From NCBI RefSeq assembly GCF_030463535.1, contig NC_132891.1, forward strand, positions 12,311,949-12,375,948: a DNA stretch of 64,000 bases. Reading direction: 5' to 3'. Under the pieces are notes generated by a model, which ran no database searches, was not told where the DNA came from, and saw only the letters and a list, made by a program, of their open reading frames with translations. Position numbers and translations under genes: made by a program. This DNA comes from Salminus brasiliensis. Its lineage: Eukaryota > Chordata > Actinopteri > Characiformes > Bryconidae. Positions 24,041-34,336 of this stretch are shown one piece after another (positions within the stretch are counted from its first letter, which is position 1; the number at the start of each line of letters is the position of its first letter).

Positions 24041-24741
24041 TTTGTTAAAATGCCTAATTATCCTCTGTGATTCTCTGTAATTTGTACGACTTGAACAATG
24101 GTAAAAAAAACACTACTAAATGGGCTGCACTATATGCAACAAACTAATTAAAATGACCAGAATCACCAAATTCCCATAAGTATTTTTTGGATTTTTGCAG
24201 TCATAGCCATAGCGGTTAACAGGCTGACAATAGTCAGTGGTTTGCATTTACACTAATGCTAGAGGCTGCCTTGATAAACATGAGCTCAAAACATCATTAG
24301 GATTTGGTAACAGACACCTGTAAAGAATAAGGGTAACATATAATAACAAGTTGAACTTGAACTTAAAAATGAGGACAAATAAAAGATAATTTTATTAATC
24401 CATCAGTTCACATTTATTTAAACTCAAAAGTATATTAAAACAAAAGTAAAGTAAAACAAAGAGTGGCAATGCCATGATTAAAGACATATTGGCATCTTTA
24501 GAGAAATGTAGTACTAATTAAGAAACAAATAAATATAATGAGAACTTTTCATTTTTAAAAGATTCAGTTGTGGTCATCAAGGATGTCAACATTTCATTAC
24601 TAGTTCTGTTTTGTGTACAATTTAATTTTTGTTGCATAGATCACAGCATCTGTCTTGTTTTGTCATTGGTCACATATCTTTATTTTTTTAGAAAGATTAT
24701 TTAAAAAACAATATTGCCATAATTTCATATGCTACACTTAA

Positions 24742-24931
24742 AAGTATAAGTATAAGTTGAGGAACTTTTAGAGGTTCTTCAATTTAAAACTGTGGAGGAA
24801 CCTCTTAAGGCATTCTTAAGGATGGATTTTTTTGAAGGGTTTTCGAAGAAAAGGGTTCCTTAAAAATGAAGAGATTCCTCCATAGATGCAAAAATAAGAA
24901 CCTCCAAGTTCCTCAAGGATCTTATACTTAT
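24742..24931. mobile_element. Palindromic hairpin element (MITE, family B)
   Basis: The left arm, from aagtataagttgaggaac through ggttcttcaatttaaaactg to gaggaacctcttaag, pairs with a right arm of about 75 nt ending gttcctcaaggatcttatac. It is the same family as 1826-1970. No coding capacity is seen. Confidence 0.65.
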
Positions 24932-25522
24932 ATCTTATATCTTAACAGTGTAGTAGGTGAGATGCAGGGTGTTTCCATTGCAATTCCATTGCAGTCCTAA
25001 AAGCAGGTTTATTTTGTACTCATACACAAGTTGTTTGTTTGTATTTCTTTTGAAAAAATGCTATACTTTATATGGGTTTAGGGTACTAGAGAAGACATCT
25101 CTGGAGGTAGGAGAAGTGAGTTGGCATAGAGAGGGATGCTCCACACAGCATGACCTCCCATCTGGTCTTGACCTCCTTCACGCTTCCACCCATCAGCCGA
25201 GAGCCCACATCAGCACATGAAAAAACCCAACAAAAAGGCTCTTATAGTGTGAAAGGACAAGACGTGAGGCTTCGTAGCACTCCAGTCTTTCTGACCTTAG
25301 CATTGTGATCACATGATGTGCATATGGTGGCATCCTGAGCAATTTTATGGTACTTTTTATTGCTGAATAAAATGGAGAAGAGAAAATAATGCAGGAGTCA
25401 TGATACATTTCCTCAATTTACATGAAATAACTGTAGGTACAAAAAAAGAGAATACTGAAAACAATGAACCTGAGAGTAAATAAGCTATTAAGTTAAACCT
25501 GTTGTACCTGTTGTAGTACTAG

Positions 25523-26829
25523 TCATGCTTTAGTAGAGCTCAGTAACACTGAGACAAATAACTGATCAGCACAGTGATGTATCAGTCTACTCATGCTTTA
25601 GTAGAGTTCAGTAACACTGAGATAAATAACTTATCAGCACAGTGATTTATCAGTCTTCTCGTGCTTTAGTAGAGCTCTGTAACACTGAGATAAATAACTG
25701 ATCAGCTCAGTGATTTATCAGTCTACTCAGGCTTTAGTAGAGTTCAGTAACACTGAGATAAATAACTGATCAGCACAGTGACTTATCAGTCTTCTCGTGC
25801 TTTAGTAGAGCTCAGTAACACTGAGATAAATAACTGATCAGCACAGTGATTTATCAGTCTACTTAGGCTTTAGTAGAGTTCAGTAACACTGAGATAAATA
25901 ACTGATCAGCACAGTGATTTATCAGTCTACTCAGGCTTTAGTAGAGCTCAGTAACACTGAGATAAATAACTGATCAGCACAGTGATTTATCAGTCTACTC
26001 ATGCTTTAGTAGAGCTCAGTAACACTGAGATAAATAACTGATCAGCACAGTGATTTATCAGTCTACTCATGCTTTAGTAGAGCTCAGTAACACTGAGATA
26101 AATAACTGATCAGCACAGTGATTTATCAGTCTACTCAGGCTTTAGTAGAGCTCAGTAACACTGAGATAAATAACTGATCAGCACAGTGATTTATCAGTCT
26201 ACTCATGCTTTAGTAGAGCTCAGTAACACTGAGATAAATAACTGATCAGCACAGTGATTTATCAGTCTACTCAGGCTTTAGTAGAGCTCAGTAACACTGA
26301 GATAAATAACTGATCAGCACAGTGATTTATCAGTCTACTCAGGCTTTAGTAGAGCTCAGTAACACTGAGATAAATAACTGATCAGCACAGTGATTTATCA
26401 GTCTACTCAGACTTTAGCAGAGCTCAGTAACACTGAGATAAATAACTGATCAGCACACTGATTTATCAGTCTACTCAGGCTTTAGTAGAGCTCAGTAACA
26501 CTGAGATAAATAACTGATCAGCACAGTGAGTTATCAGTCTACTCATGCTTTAATAGAGCTCAGTAACACTGAGATAAATAACTGATCAGCACAGTGAGTT
26601 ATCAGTCTACTCATGCTTTAGTAAAGCTCAGTAACACTGAGATTAATAACTGATCAGCACAGTGATTTGTCAGTCTACTCATGCTTTAGTAGAGCTCAGT
26701 AACACTGAGATAAATAACTGATCAGCACAGTGAGTTATCAGTCTACTCAGGCTTTAGTAGAGCTCAGTAACACTGAGATAAATAACTGATCAGCACAGTG
26801 ATTTATCAGTATACTTATGCTTTAGCAGA
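25523..26829. repeat. 68-bp minisatellite, about 19 copies
   Basis: The unit includes tcatgctttagtagagctc, agtaacactgagataaat, aactgatcagcacagtga and tttatcagtctac. Spacing between unit starts is exactly 68 bp (for example 25997 to 26065). Copies differ by a few substitutions. Each unit holds a perfect inverted repeat ctcagt-aac-actgag and a second one, actgat ... atcagt. Confidence 0.95.
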
Positions 26830-28200
26830 ACATCTGGGCACTGTTGGCTGGTGTAATGGAGCTGGGGACTCTGTGCCTTCCTCTGAGCTTGTCAGCTGCC
26901 CAGCTGTGCCATATTGGTGGCCGATTGAAAAGACGTGTGTTAAGTCCTTACCCTCCAGGTGTTACTGGTGCTAGGGGGAGGCTACAAAGGAGTGGGCCAA
27001 TTTGCAGTATTAATTGCAGTATTAATTACAGAAAAAGTATGGCTGACATCATAAGCACAGAAATGTTAGCTGGCAGCATGGATGTCAATAATGTTATTAG
27101 TACTTTGACTACTATCCCACTTTATAGTTCACAAGACATTCAGGGGAAAATATTCACTAGACAAAACATTGGAAAAATATGCACCACAGAACATGAAAAT
27201 GGCAACAGTTGGTTTGGTCCTTCATACCCATATTTTGTCTCCTTCAGCATCATGGAGACTTAATACTAAGCCTAAATCAATTACAAGTAGGGGTGCTAAA
27301 AGTGTATTGAAATTCTCATTATTCAAAACAATTAATATTTTTTATATGGCCATTTCTTCCAATATTCCCAATTTCTCCTTTAGAACTAAACAGGTTGTGT
27401 ATTTAAACTGATATGTTTAAGGGGAAATGGGTAAATGATCTCTGTTCTGATTGACAGTCATGTGTTGTTTCTTTGAAAAAGCAGTCCAGGCTGAAACCTC
27501 TTAATAACTTTCACAAATGGAGTTATAATGTATTATGCTGAATAAGTAGATATGTGCAAACTAATGGGTATTTATGCTATTACAACATATGCATTGAAAA
27601 CCGTTCAAAAATGTTTCTATTTAAAAGGAGTTTCTATATACTGTTGGTATCACCTGGGGCAGTGAAAGTATTGTTTAGAGGCAATGTGTTTACATACTAC
27701 ATTAAATTCTTCTATTTCCAAAAGATTTCAGTTGTCCATCATATAGATGCTTTAACAATTCTTTAGAAGTGTAAGTGATTTCAACTAGCATACCATAGCT
27801 TTAGTCCCTATAGACATACACAATGGCTATACCTAAAAAGAATGGGTTTTGTATGACCAAAGCTAATTGAACATTAAGCTAGTCAGGATTAAACCATGGA
27901 TAGCAGGCAGTGCTGGCCTTAGTGTTTTCCTGTTCCGAATGTTTATGACATTCTAAATTCTAAAGTCTTGAGGCTTGTTGTAAGTCCATGAGAGCTGGAA
28001 AGAGAGGGAAAGAGTGAGATGAGAGTGATGGGGTCTACCTCACAGACATTCCTTCCTCTGTTTGCAGTGATGTATAGTGACAAGATGCCATTACCAGCCC
28101 CATGATTTAACACCCTTAACCACTTCCAGCTGCACGCCAATGCTAAATGTGTCATCTGGAAGTCAACATCAGGTGGACAGGCTTTGTATGATCTGATGCA
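26830..28200. other. Intergenic stretch, no gene seen
   Basis: A GC-richer block at about 26840-27010 ('gggggaggctacaaaggagt') may be a diverged mobile element but has no diagnostic end. Only short chance frames are present. Confidence 0.4.
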
Positions 28201-28206
28201 CCTGCT

Positions 28207-28207
<1 letters not shown>

Positions 28208-28275
<68 letters not shown>
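28208..28275. repeat. (CT)n microsatellite
   Basis: A CT dinucleotide run of over 60 bp with one or two TTT interruptions. Confidence 0.95.
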
Positions 28276-28277
<2 letters not shown>

Positions 28278-28449
28278 ACCTTTCTACTCTGACATCTGAG
28301 CATCACCCTATCTGCTGTTGTGTATGGCCCTGAAGTCTGGAATTTCTCCTGATATAGACAACTAGTGCTCTTTACAGTACAACATTTTGCAGTGTAGTTT
28401 TTAATAATACTTTCAGCTGTGCCATGGTTGATATCTAGTCTGTTGCATA

Positions 28450-28860
28450 CTATACAGTTTGTGAAAATGTTTGAACACCCCCGTAGAACATGAAATGTAA
28501 TAATTTCCCAAAAATGTAAATCAATTTGTGAACTTGGTCAAAATGCAATGTGATATTACTTTTCTGAGTTTGTGATATTATTGACACATAAATACAATAG
28601 TGAGTGCTACACACCTGTTTTTAAAAGCATTTGGTGGGATGAGGTAATTTAGTTAAGTGATTGACAGGTGAATTTGCATTTTGAATTGATTTGGCCCACA
28701 CCTCAATAATTATGGGATCCTAAAGAGTAGACTACTGTAAGAGAGGTAGTTTGTTTTTGTCTTGGAATTTTATATAAAGAAAATCAAGTCAAGTTGTATC
28801 AAACCCTCAAACTGTCAAAGCCAAAAAGGAAAAGATCAGAGTGTCCTTCTCAAATGCAGG
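28450..28860. mobile_element. Possible Tc1/mariner-like remnant
   Basis: The left edge 'acagtttgtgaaaatgtttg' with 'aacaccc' resembles Tc1-type ends, and the later 'caaactgtcaaagccaaaaa' suggests decayed internal sequence. There is no transposase frame and the right end is not clear. Confidence 0.3.
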
Positions 28861-28893
28861 ATTTTACATTGACAGATGGGGAATTATGAGTAA

Positions 28894-28896
<3 letters not shown>

Positions 28897-28960
<64 letters not shown>
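28897..28960. repeat. (AT)n microsatellite
   Basis: An uninterrupted AT run of about 64 bp. Confidence 0.95.
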
Positions 28961-28965
<5 letters not shown>

Positions 28966-29336
28966 CAAAATGAATTTGCACATCACTTACTAGCAGAATG
29001 TCAATTTCAATACACATATTCACATACATATTCACATACATATATATTCCATATAGCATTGACAAGTTCTGGTAGTACTGATTCCTGATTCCATAGCACT
29101 AAAACCTTGATATGTAAAACCATTTCAGACTAGAAGAAATTCAACAAATTAAAGGATATCAGTGTTGCAAGTGTAAATCAGAGTTAAAGGTTTTCTACAA
29201 CAAATTAACTCTGTTTATGGAGGATTTAATCCAGAGAAGGACAATTTGTCTGTTTTATCTTTAAATGTAGTAATAAATCTGATGGAAAGATTTTTCAAAA
29301 CTGCGGCCAATTTGAGCTTCTGAATTTAGAACTTCA

Positions 29337-29351
29337 TTGCCCTCTAGTGGA
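29337..29351 (-). promoter_or_regulatory. CTCF-like site, minus orientation
   Basis: TTGCCCTCTAGTGGA is the reverse complement of a CTCF core (CCACTAGAGGGCA). It faces the plus-oriented site at 18467. Binding is not demonstrated. Confidence 0.4.
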
Positions 29352-29589
29352 GGTTTGGTCTTCTTTGGACTCCTTAGTAGTTTAGTCTTCTTCTACAAGA
29401 TTTAAGAAGTAAATGCTCTATTCACTCTCTCCACTTATCAAAAACTAAACTTTGTAAGAAGGTGGATAAGATGTGGATTACTTTCCTCTCATAGCAAACA
29501 AAGGTTTCATGTGATATGATAATCCTACTAAGTTAAAGCTCTTCAGTCAATTTGAGTACAGTGTACATTTTGACTGATCAGTTGGTTTG

Positions 29590-29634
29590 TTCTTCTTTTT
29601 CTTCTTCTTCTTCTTCCCTTTCTTCTTCTTCAGT
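29590..29634. repeat. (CTT)n-rich tract
   Basis: Repeated ttcttc units with small interruptions. Confidence 0.8.
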
Positions 29635-29851
29635 GTGCTCACAGTACCATTTTGCTGCTGTATCAGTTGTTTTATTTTGTACATCATCACCACAAGAAGC
29701 AAGAATATTATAAACACAGTATATTAGATATTCATGAAACCAACACAAAAACACCAGTGTAATGTAGTTTTCACTGCTTTGCTTTTGGAGAACCTTAATG
29801 GCTACAGAGCTTGCAAAGTGTCCATAGAAGAGCTGGAGCAACTGCAAAATC

Positions 29852-30975
29852 AATGATTTGGGTCTGGTAGGAAAAAAAAACCCACTAGATTATTTTTTTC
29901 ACACAGCACTGCCTGGACGTTTATGGACCACATCAAGACAAGAGAGCAGAATGATGAAATTGTAGAAAAGGTGAATAAATGTGTCCGGTCCACACCACTG
30001 TTGGGAGATATCTGATGATAAATGACTTCAAGCAATCTTCAGTGGATTTAATTTGATTTCACTGTTGGGGAAAGGATTTGCCTACACTTTACAAAATAAA
30101 GGTACCAAAACATGTCATAGAAGAACAACTGTTGGTTCCCTAAACATCATTTTAATGAATGAAGAAATTGAGATTTTTCTTATAAACGTGATAGATGAGT
30201 GTATACTGAACCTTCAACCAAGATCTAGAATCTAATTTACCCAGTCCCCCCTTTGGTGTCTAAAGTTTACTTATTTACTTTAGTATTGGATCTACAAAGC
30301 TAATATAGTATAATAAGTCTATATCACTGAAACTTGGGTTTCAGTGATAGGGAAAGATTGGGTGACAAAGACATCTACTACTTTTAGCGACTTTAGCCTC
30401 ATATCAGTGAAAAACTAAATCTTGGCTAAACAGCAATGGGCAAACTCTATATATTTCATTGTAGGTAAACCATTCTTTAAAGAACTTCCACATAATTCAA
30501 AAGTTCCATAAATTAACTTTAACACAATGTAAGAACAGCAATATATTGAGACTGAAATAAAACGCGAACTTTTATATTTATAATCCACAAGAACCTTTTA
30601 CATACACTAATCACTAAAAATGCTTCTTTCAATTTACAAATATGGCATTTTTGTGGCAAAGAGAAAGACAGTCATGATCTACGAGTAAGCAGTTCTGATT
30701 CTTCATGTACAACAGATTTTTTTTTTTATTTCCGAATGCTGTGAAAAAATGCTACTGCATAGATATGCCTTATATTTCACCACTTGGTATTAAATCACAC
30801 TGGTATTCTGCTATTGGTATAATGGGACCTGCGCGCTCTTTAAAGAACGTTATTTTCTCGCGTTACATACAAATAAGAGATGCCACTGTTAACAAAAACT
30901 TTAAATCAAAGAGTTTCCAACTGTTGAGTGCACGTGTGTTCAACAATTCAAACAAATGACATATAAAATCTCTTT

Positions 30976-31020
<45 letters not shown>

Positions 31021-32400
31021 CTCCCTTTGGTTAGACAATATGTCCATAATACATTAGACTAACATAACTCCATTAGGCCGATGAGCAGGAATTTTGTTAT
31101 TCCCATCCTAAATTGGGCGATTATTAAATGTAGTGTGCTTTTGAAGAAGTAATTTTGGTGGGTGGATTTGGCGCACGCGCAGAATATTAGCCACGCTGCG
31201 CATCAGGTGCTTAAGAGAGCAACATAATTACCATTTTACCCCCTGCACCTTTAATTGTTCGAGAAATAATCGTGAAATTCTTCGATTAGACGCTTTTCTT
31301 CAGTAGTTCACACACTTTAGCTTGTGCAAAAAAAAGGATGGACCGATGAGTAGAAGACGTAATAATCATTAAACCATATTCTCACAGGTTGTGACTCATG
31401 TAATGTATCGGGGAAATAATGCACTTCTTTCTGTTATGGGTAAATCAAAAAAATCCGATTCTTACATAATCGTAATTACATAATACTTACTTAATCAGAT
31501 TTGGCAATATTCATGATTGCGATACAGGGACAGTTCGCATTACGTTTCAATCCGTGAATGATTTTAAAGGAAATTTCGTTTTTGAAGAGAAGACAAATGC
31601 GTGATCGAACACGCTTCTCAACATGTGCTCAAGTATAGAGACACCTCTCAGAGTAGACTGCAAACAGTAGACAGTTAGGATTGATGTGTAATAGTCTTCC
31701 AATGTAGATGTTACATTATATATGAACACTGCAGGTCTGTAATGCTGCTGAATGATTTGACTGTCCTCAGTGCGGCGTTTTATATGTCCATATAATTACA
31801 TACACAATTAATTCATATATGCATATACAGCATATAACTGGATTTTATTTTGTATTATATTTTCCTATATATGTTACATTATATAGACTGCAGGTATTTA
31901 ATGCTGCTGAAGAATTTGACTTCACATGTCTATACAGCAAACTGCTGTTTTATTTGTTATTGTCTTTTTCTTTAGTTGTTACTTAGGCCCGCAGTATTTG
32001 CATGCCGTCAGTGTCATATGTCTAAATGTTAAATATCATTTGTCCATAGTTTCTCAGAGCTTTCAAACCTGCATTTTTCTAATAAATAAAACAAAATCTA
32101 AAACAATTAAAATGGTGTAGCCGCAAAAAAAAAATTACCGGTTGTTCACTTAAAGTGAAAATGACAAATAATCCCAAATAGTCATTTGAACTGCGTGTAT
32201 AATTAGACCAATCAAATTCCATGTGTTTCTCTTTAATTCAGACGAGGGTCATAAAGGGGTTAAGCTGTTTATACCCTTTCTAATAACAGAAGCTCTGCGC
32301 ATTTCAATAAACCAGGTCTTATACACGGCTGATATAAAGTTACAGTATGAGACTGGAGACTGTATCTAGTGTGAGATTATGCATCGTTCAATAAAACAGA
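29852..32400. other. Region upstream of pax7, no gene seen
   Basis: AT-rich DNA with scattered high-complexity patches, for example around 31080-31330 with 'ggcgcacgcgcagaatatta' and 'cacctttaattgttcg'. Such patches could be distal pax7 regulatory sequence. No coding exon was identified. Confidence 0.35.
30977..31018. repeat. (CT)n microsatellite
   Basis: A CT run of about 42 bp ending in cgctctc. Confidence 0.93.
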
Positions 32401-32448
32401 CTTTATTTAAATAAAGCCCTGCACCGCCCCCCCCCCCCCCCCCCCCCC
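32401..32448. repeat. 16-bp perfect palindrome next to a C22 homopolymer
   Basis: ctttatttaaataaag (32401-32416) is a perfect palindrome. Ten bases on, a run of 22 C residues occupies 32427-32448, about 130 bp upstream of the pax7 TATA-like box. Confidence 0.9.
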
Positions 32449-32529
32449 ACGCTTCGCTTCCAAAAGGAAGTTGGGTAATCGCACGTTACTGTTTGTTTTG
32501 TCTTCAGTAGTGAGTGTGTCTCAGCTGTG

Positions 32530-32606
32530 CTCTGATTGGTCGGCGGCTCTCGTCCTTACCCCCAGGTCCGAGAGCTGATAAAAGAAGGCCCCGCGAGCCC
32601 ATGAGC
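32530..32606 (+). promoter_or_regulatory. pax7: pax7 core promoter
   Basis: An inverted CCAAT box (ATTGG, 32535-32539), a GC-rich 'cggcggctc' and a TATA-like GATAAAAG (32577-32584) lie within a CpG-rich block 450 bp upstream of the start codon. The transcription start, near 32605-32612, is inferred from the TATA-like position. Confidence 0.55.
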
Positions 32607-33031
32607 GCGCGCGCCGCTTTCATTTCTGCACCGCGCGTCCAAACTCACCCGCGCCAACAAACTCTATCCAAAACGGCCTGAGCTTCTGAAGAAAGCACTG
32701 CACACAGTTTAGCGATCCCCCCACCTTTTTCTTCTTCTCGAGAGCGTTTTAGGAGTTACACCCCCCTCAACTCCATTCCACCCCCTCCGTCTCCTCCTCC
32801 TCCCCCTCCTTATCCTCACCCCTGACGCACGCGCCGTTTGGGTTCAGCTGGACTTCTTTTTGCCCCGCGCCCTCTCTCTGCACAAGAGTTTGTGTTTCTT
32901 TAAACATCAGTTTATGGGATTGCCCATCCCCGCAGCCTTTTGCCTGGACCAGTGTGTGCGTGCGTGTGTGTGTTTGTGGGTTTTCTCCTGAGTGGACCCT
33001 TAGTGTGCAGTGTGTTTAACTGAAGAGAAGA
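32607..33031 (+). other. pax7: pax7 5'UTR with upstream ORF
   Basis: A pyrimidine- and CpG-rich leader with ccccctccgtctcctcctcc-type tracts around 32760-32830. A 25-codon uORF at 32914-32991 begins MGLPIPAAFCLD and stops 40 nt before the main ATG. Another short frame at 32601-32681 would count only if transcription starts upstream of it. Confidence 0.55.
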
Positions 33032-33116
33032 ATGTCCACATTACCGGGGACAGTGCCGAGGATGATGCGCCCAGCTCCAGGACAAAACTACCCCCGAACC
33101 GGCTTCCCCCTGGAAG
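33032..33116 (+). CDS. pax7: pax7 exon 1 coding part
   Basis: Twenty-eight codons plus one base, ATG with A at -3, reading [20 protein letters not shown] through TGFPLE. The exon ends G|gtgggt, and the split Val codon is completed by exon 2. Confidence 0.95.
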
Positions 33117-34293
33117 GTGGGTGAGCTCCACGTTAGACTGCAAGACTACGTTTTACTCGTTTTGTCCCACTGGAGATATTTTTTTTTTTTACTTTTTTTT
33201 TTTTAGAAATCTTTTTAAAAACAAAATATCCGACCGCACAGCATTCGGCTTTTTTACTGTTTTCTTTTCTGTTCTTTCTTTTCCTGTCCTTTATTCTCTT
33301 TTTCCGTTATCCTTTCTTTTCATTTGATAGTGCAACATTCAGTATTCGTCGTTTTATATATATATATAGTTTTAAAAAGTATTCGTCATTACAGCAAGCA
33401 TTTTATTTGTTTCTTTGATTTTTATATTTTTCTTTTTATTATTTGAGTTTTTGAATTTATTTGAATTTATGTTTTATTTGATGATTTAATTTTCCTTGTT
33501 CATGAAGTAGTGGATAGAAACTGAAATTAGATTGTAAAGAGGAACGTGGGTCGGTGAGGGTTTATGTATGTGTTTGTGCTTGGATTTAATGTTGAACAGA
33601 AGCTACTGCTACACCAGCATTTGGAACGCAAGAGACTGAATATAGAAAGTAGACAGTATCTGCTGCTGTTTATTCCCAGCGAGGCCCACATTTTTCTAAA
33701 TAAATGATGGAGAAGAAATAGGCCATTCCAGACGGATATTTCGAATTTTTAAAAAGAATTAATTTCACAGGGATTTTTCCGTATTTTTGAGCCGTCTAGT
33801 TTTGTGAAGTGTACATTTAGTGTAGAATAAATGACTGTAAAATCCGACTCATTTGGTAAGGAAATTTGCAGTTGTGAGCATTTATGTGGTTTTAGTCCAG
33901 AACCCTGAAGTAACTTTCAGCCCCCTGATTTATATTTAGTCACATTTTAGAGCGAATGTCCTGATAGAATACTTTTTGAATGATAAAAAGTTAAGATGTG
34001 AAATGTGTTTTATGTTCTCGACTATAGTGTCGACTCCTCTGGGTCAGGGCAGAGTGAATCAGCTCGGCGGGGTGTTCATTAACGGTAGACCGCTGCCCAA
34101 CCACATCCGACACAAGATCGTAGAGATGGCGCACCATGGCATCAGGCCATGCGTCATCTCCCGCCAGCTGCGCGTGTCGCACGGCTGCGTCTCCAAGATC
34201 CTGTGCAGGTACCAGGAGACTGGTTCCATCAGGCCTGGGGCCATAGGCGGAAGCAAGCCCAGGGTAAGAGGAAGAAACAGCTAGGAATACTGA

Positions 34294-34336
<43 letters not shown>

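Noticed and set aside
25523..26829. CRISPR-like array
   Set aside because: The whole 68-bp unit is repeated with no variable spacers, in an animal genome; it is a minisatellite.
30705..30959. 84-codon plus-strand frame upstream of pax7
   Set aside because: T-rich start, no recognised motif, no splice or promoter context; compatible with chance.
33010..33327. 105-codon frame overlapping pax7 exon 1
   Set aside because: It is a different frame from the recognised [12 protein letters not shown] start and runs through the splice donor into T-rich intron; it is a shadow of the exon.
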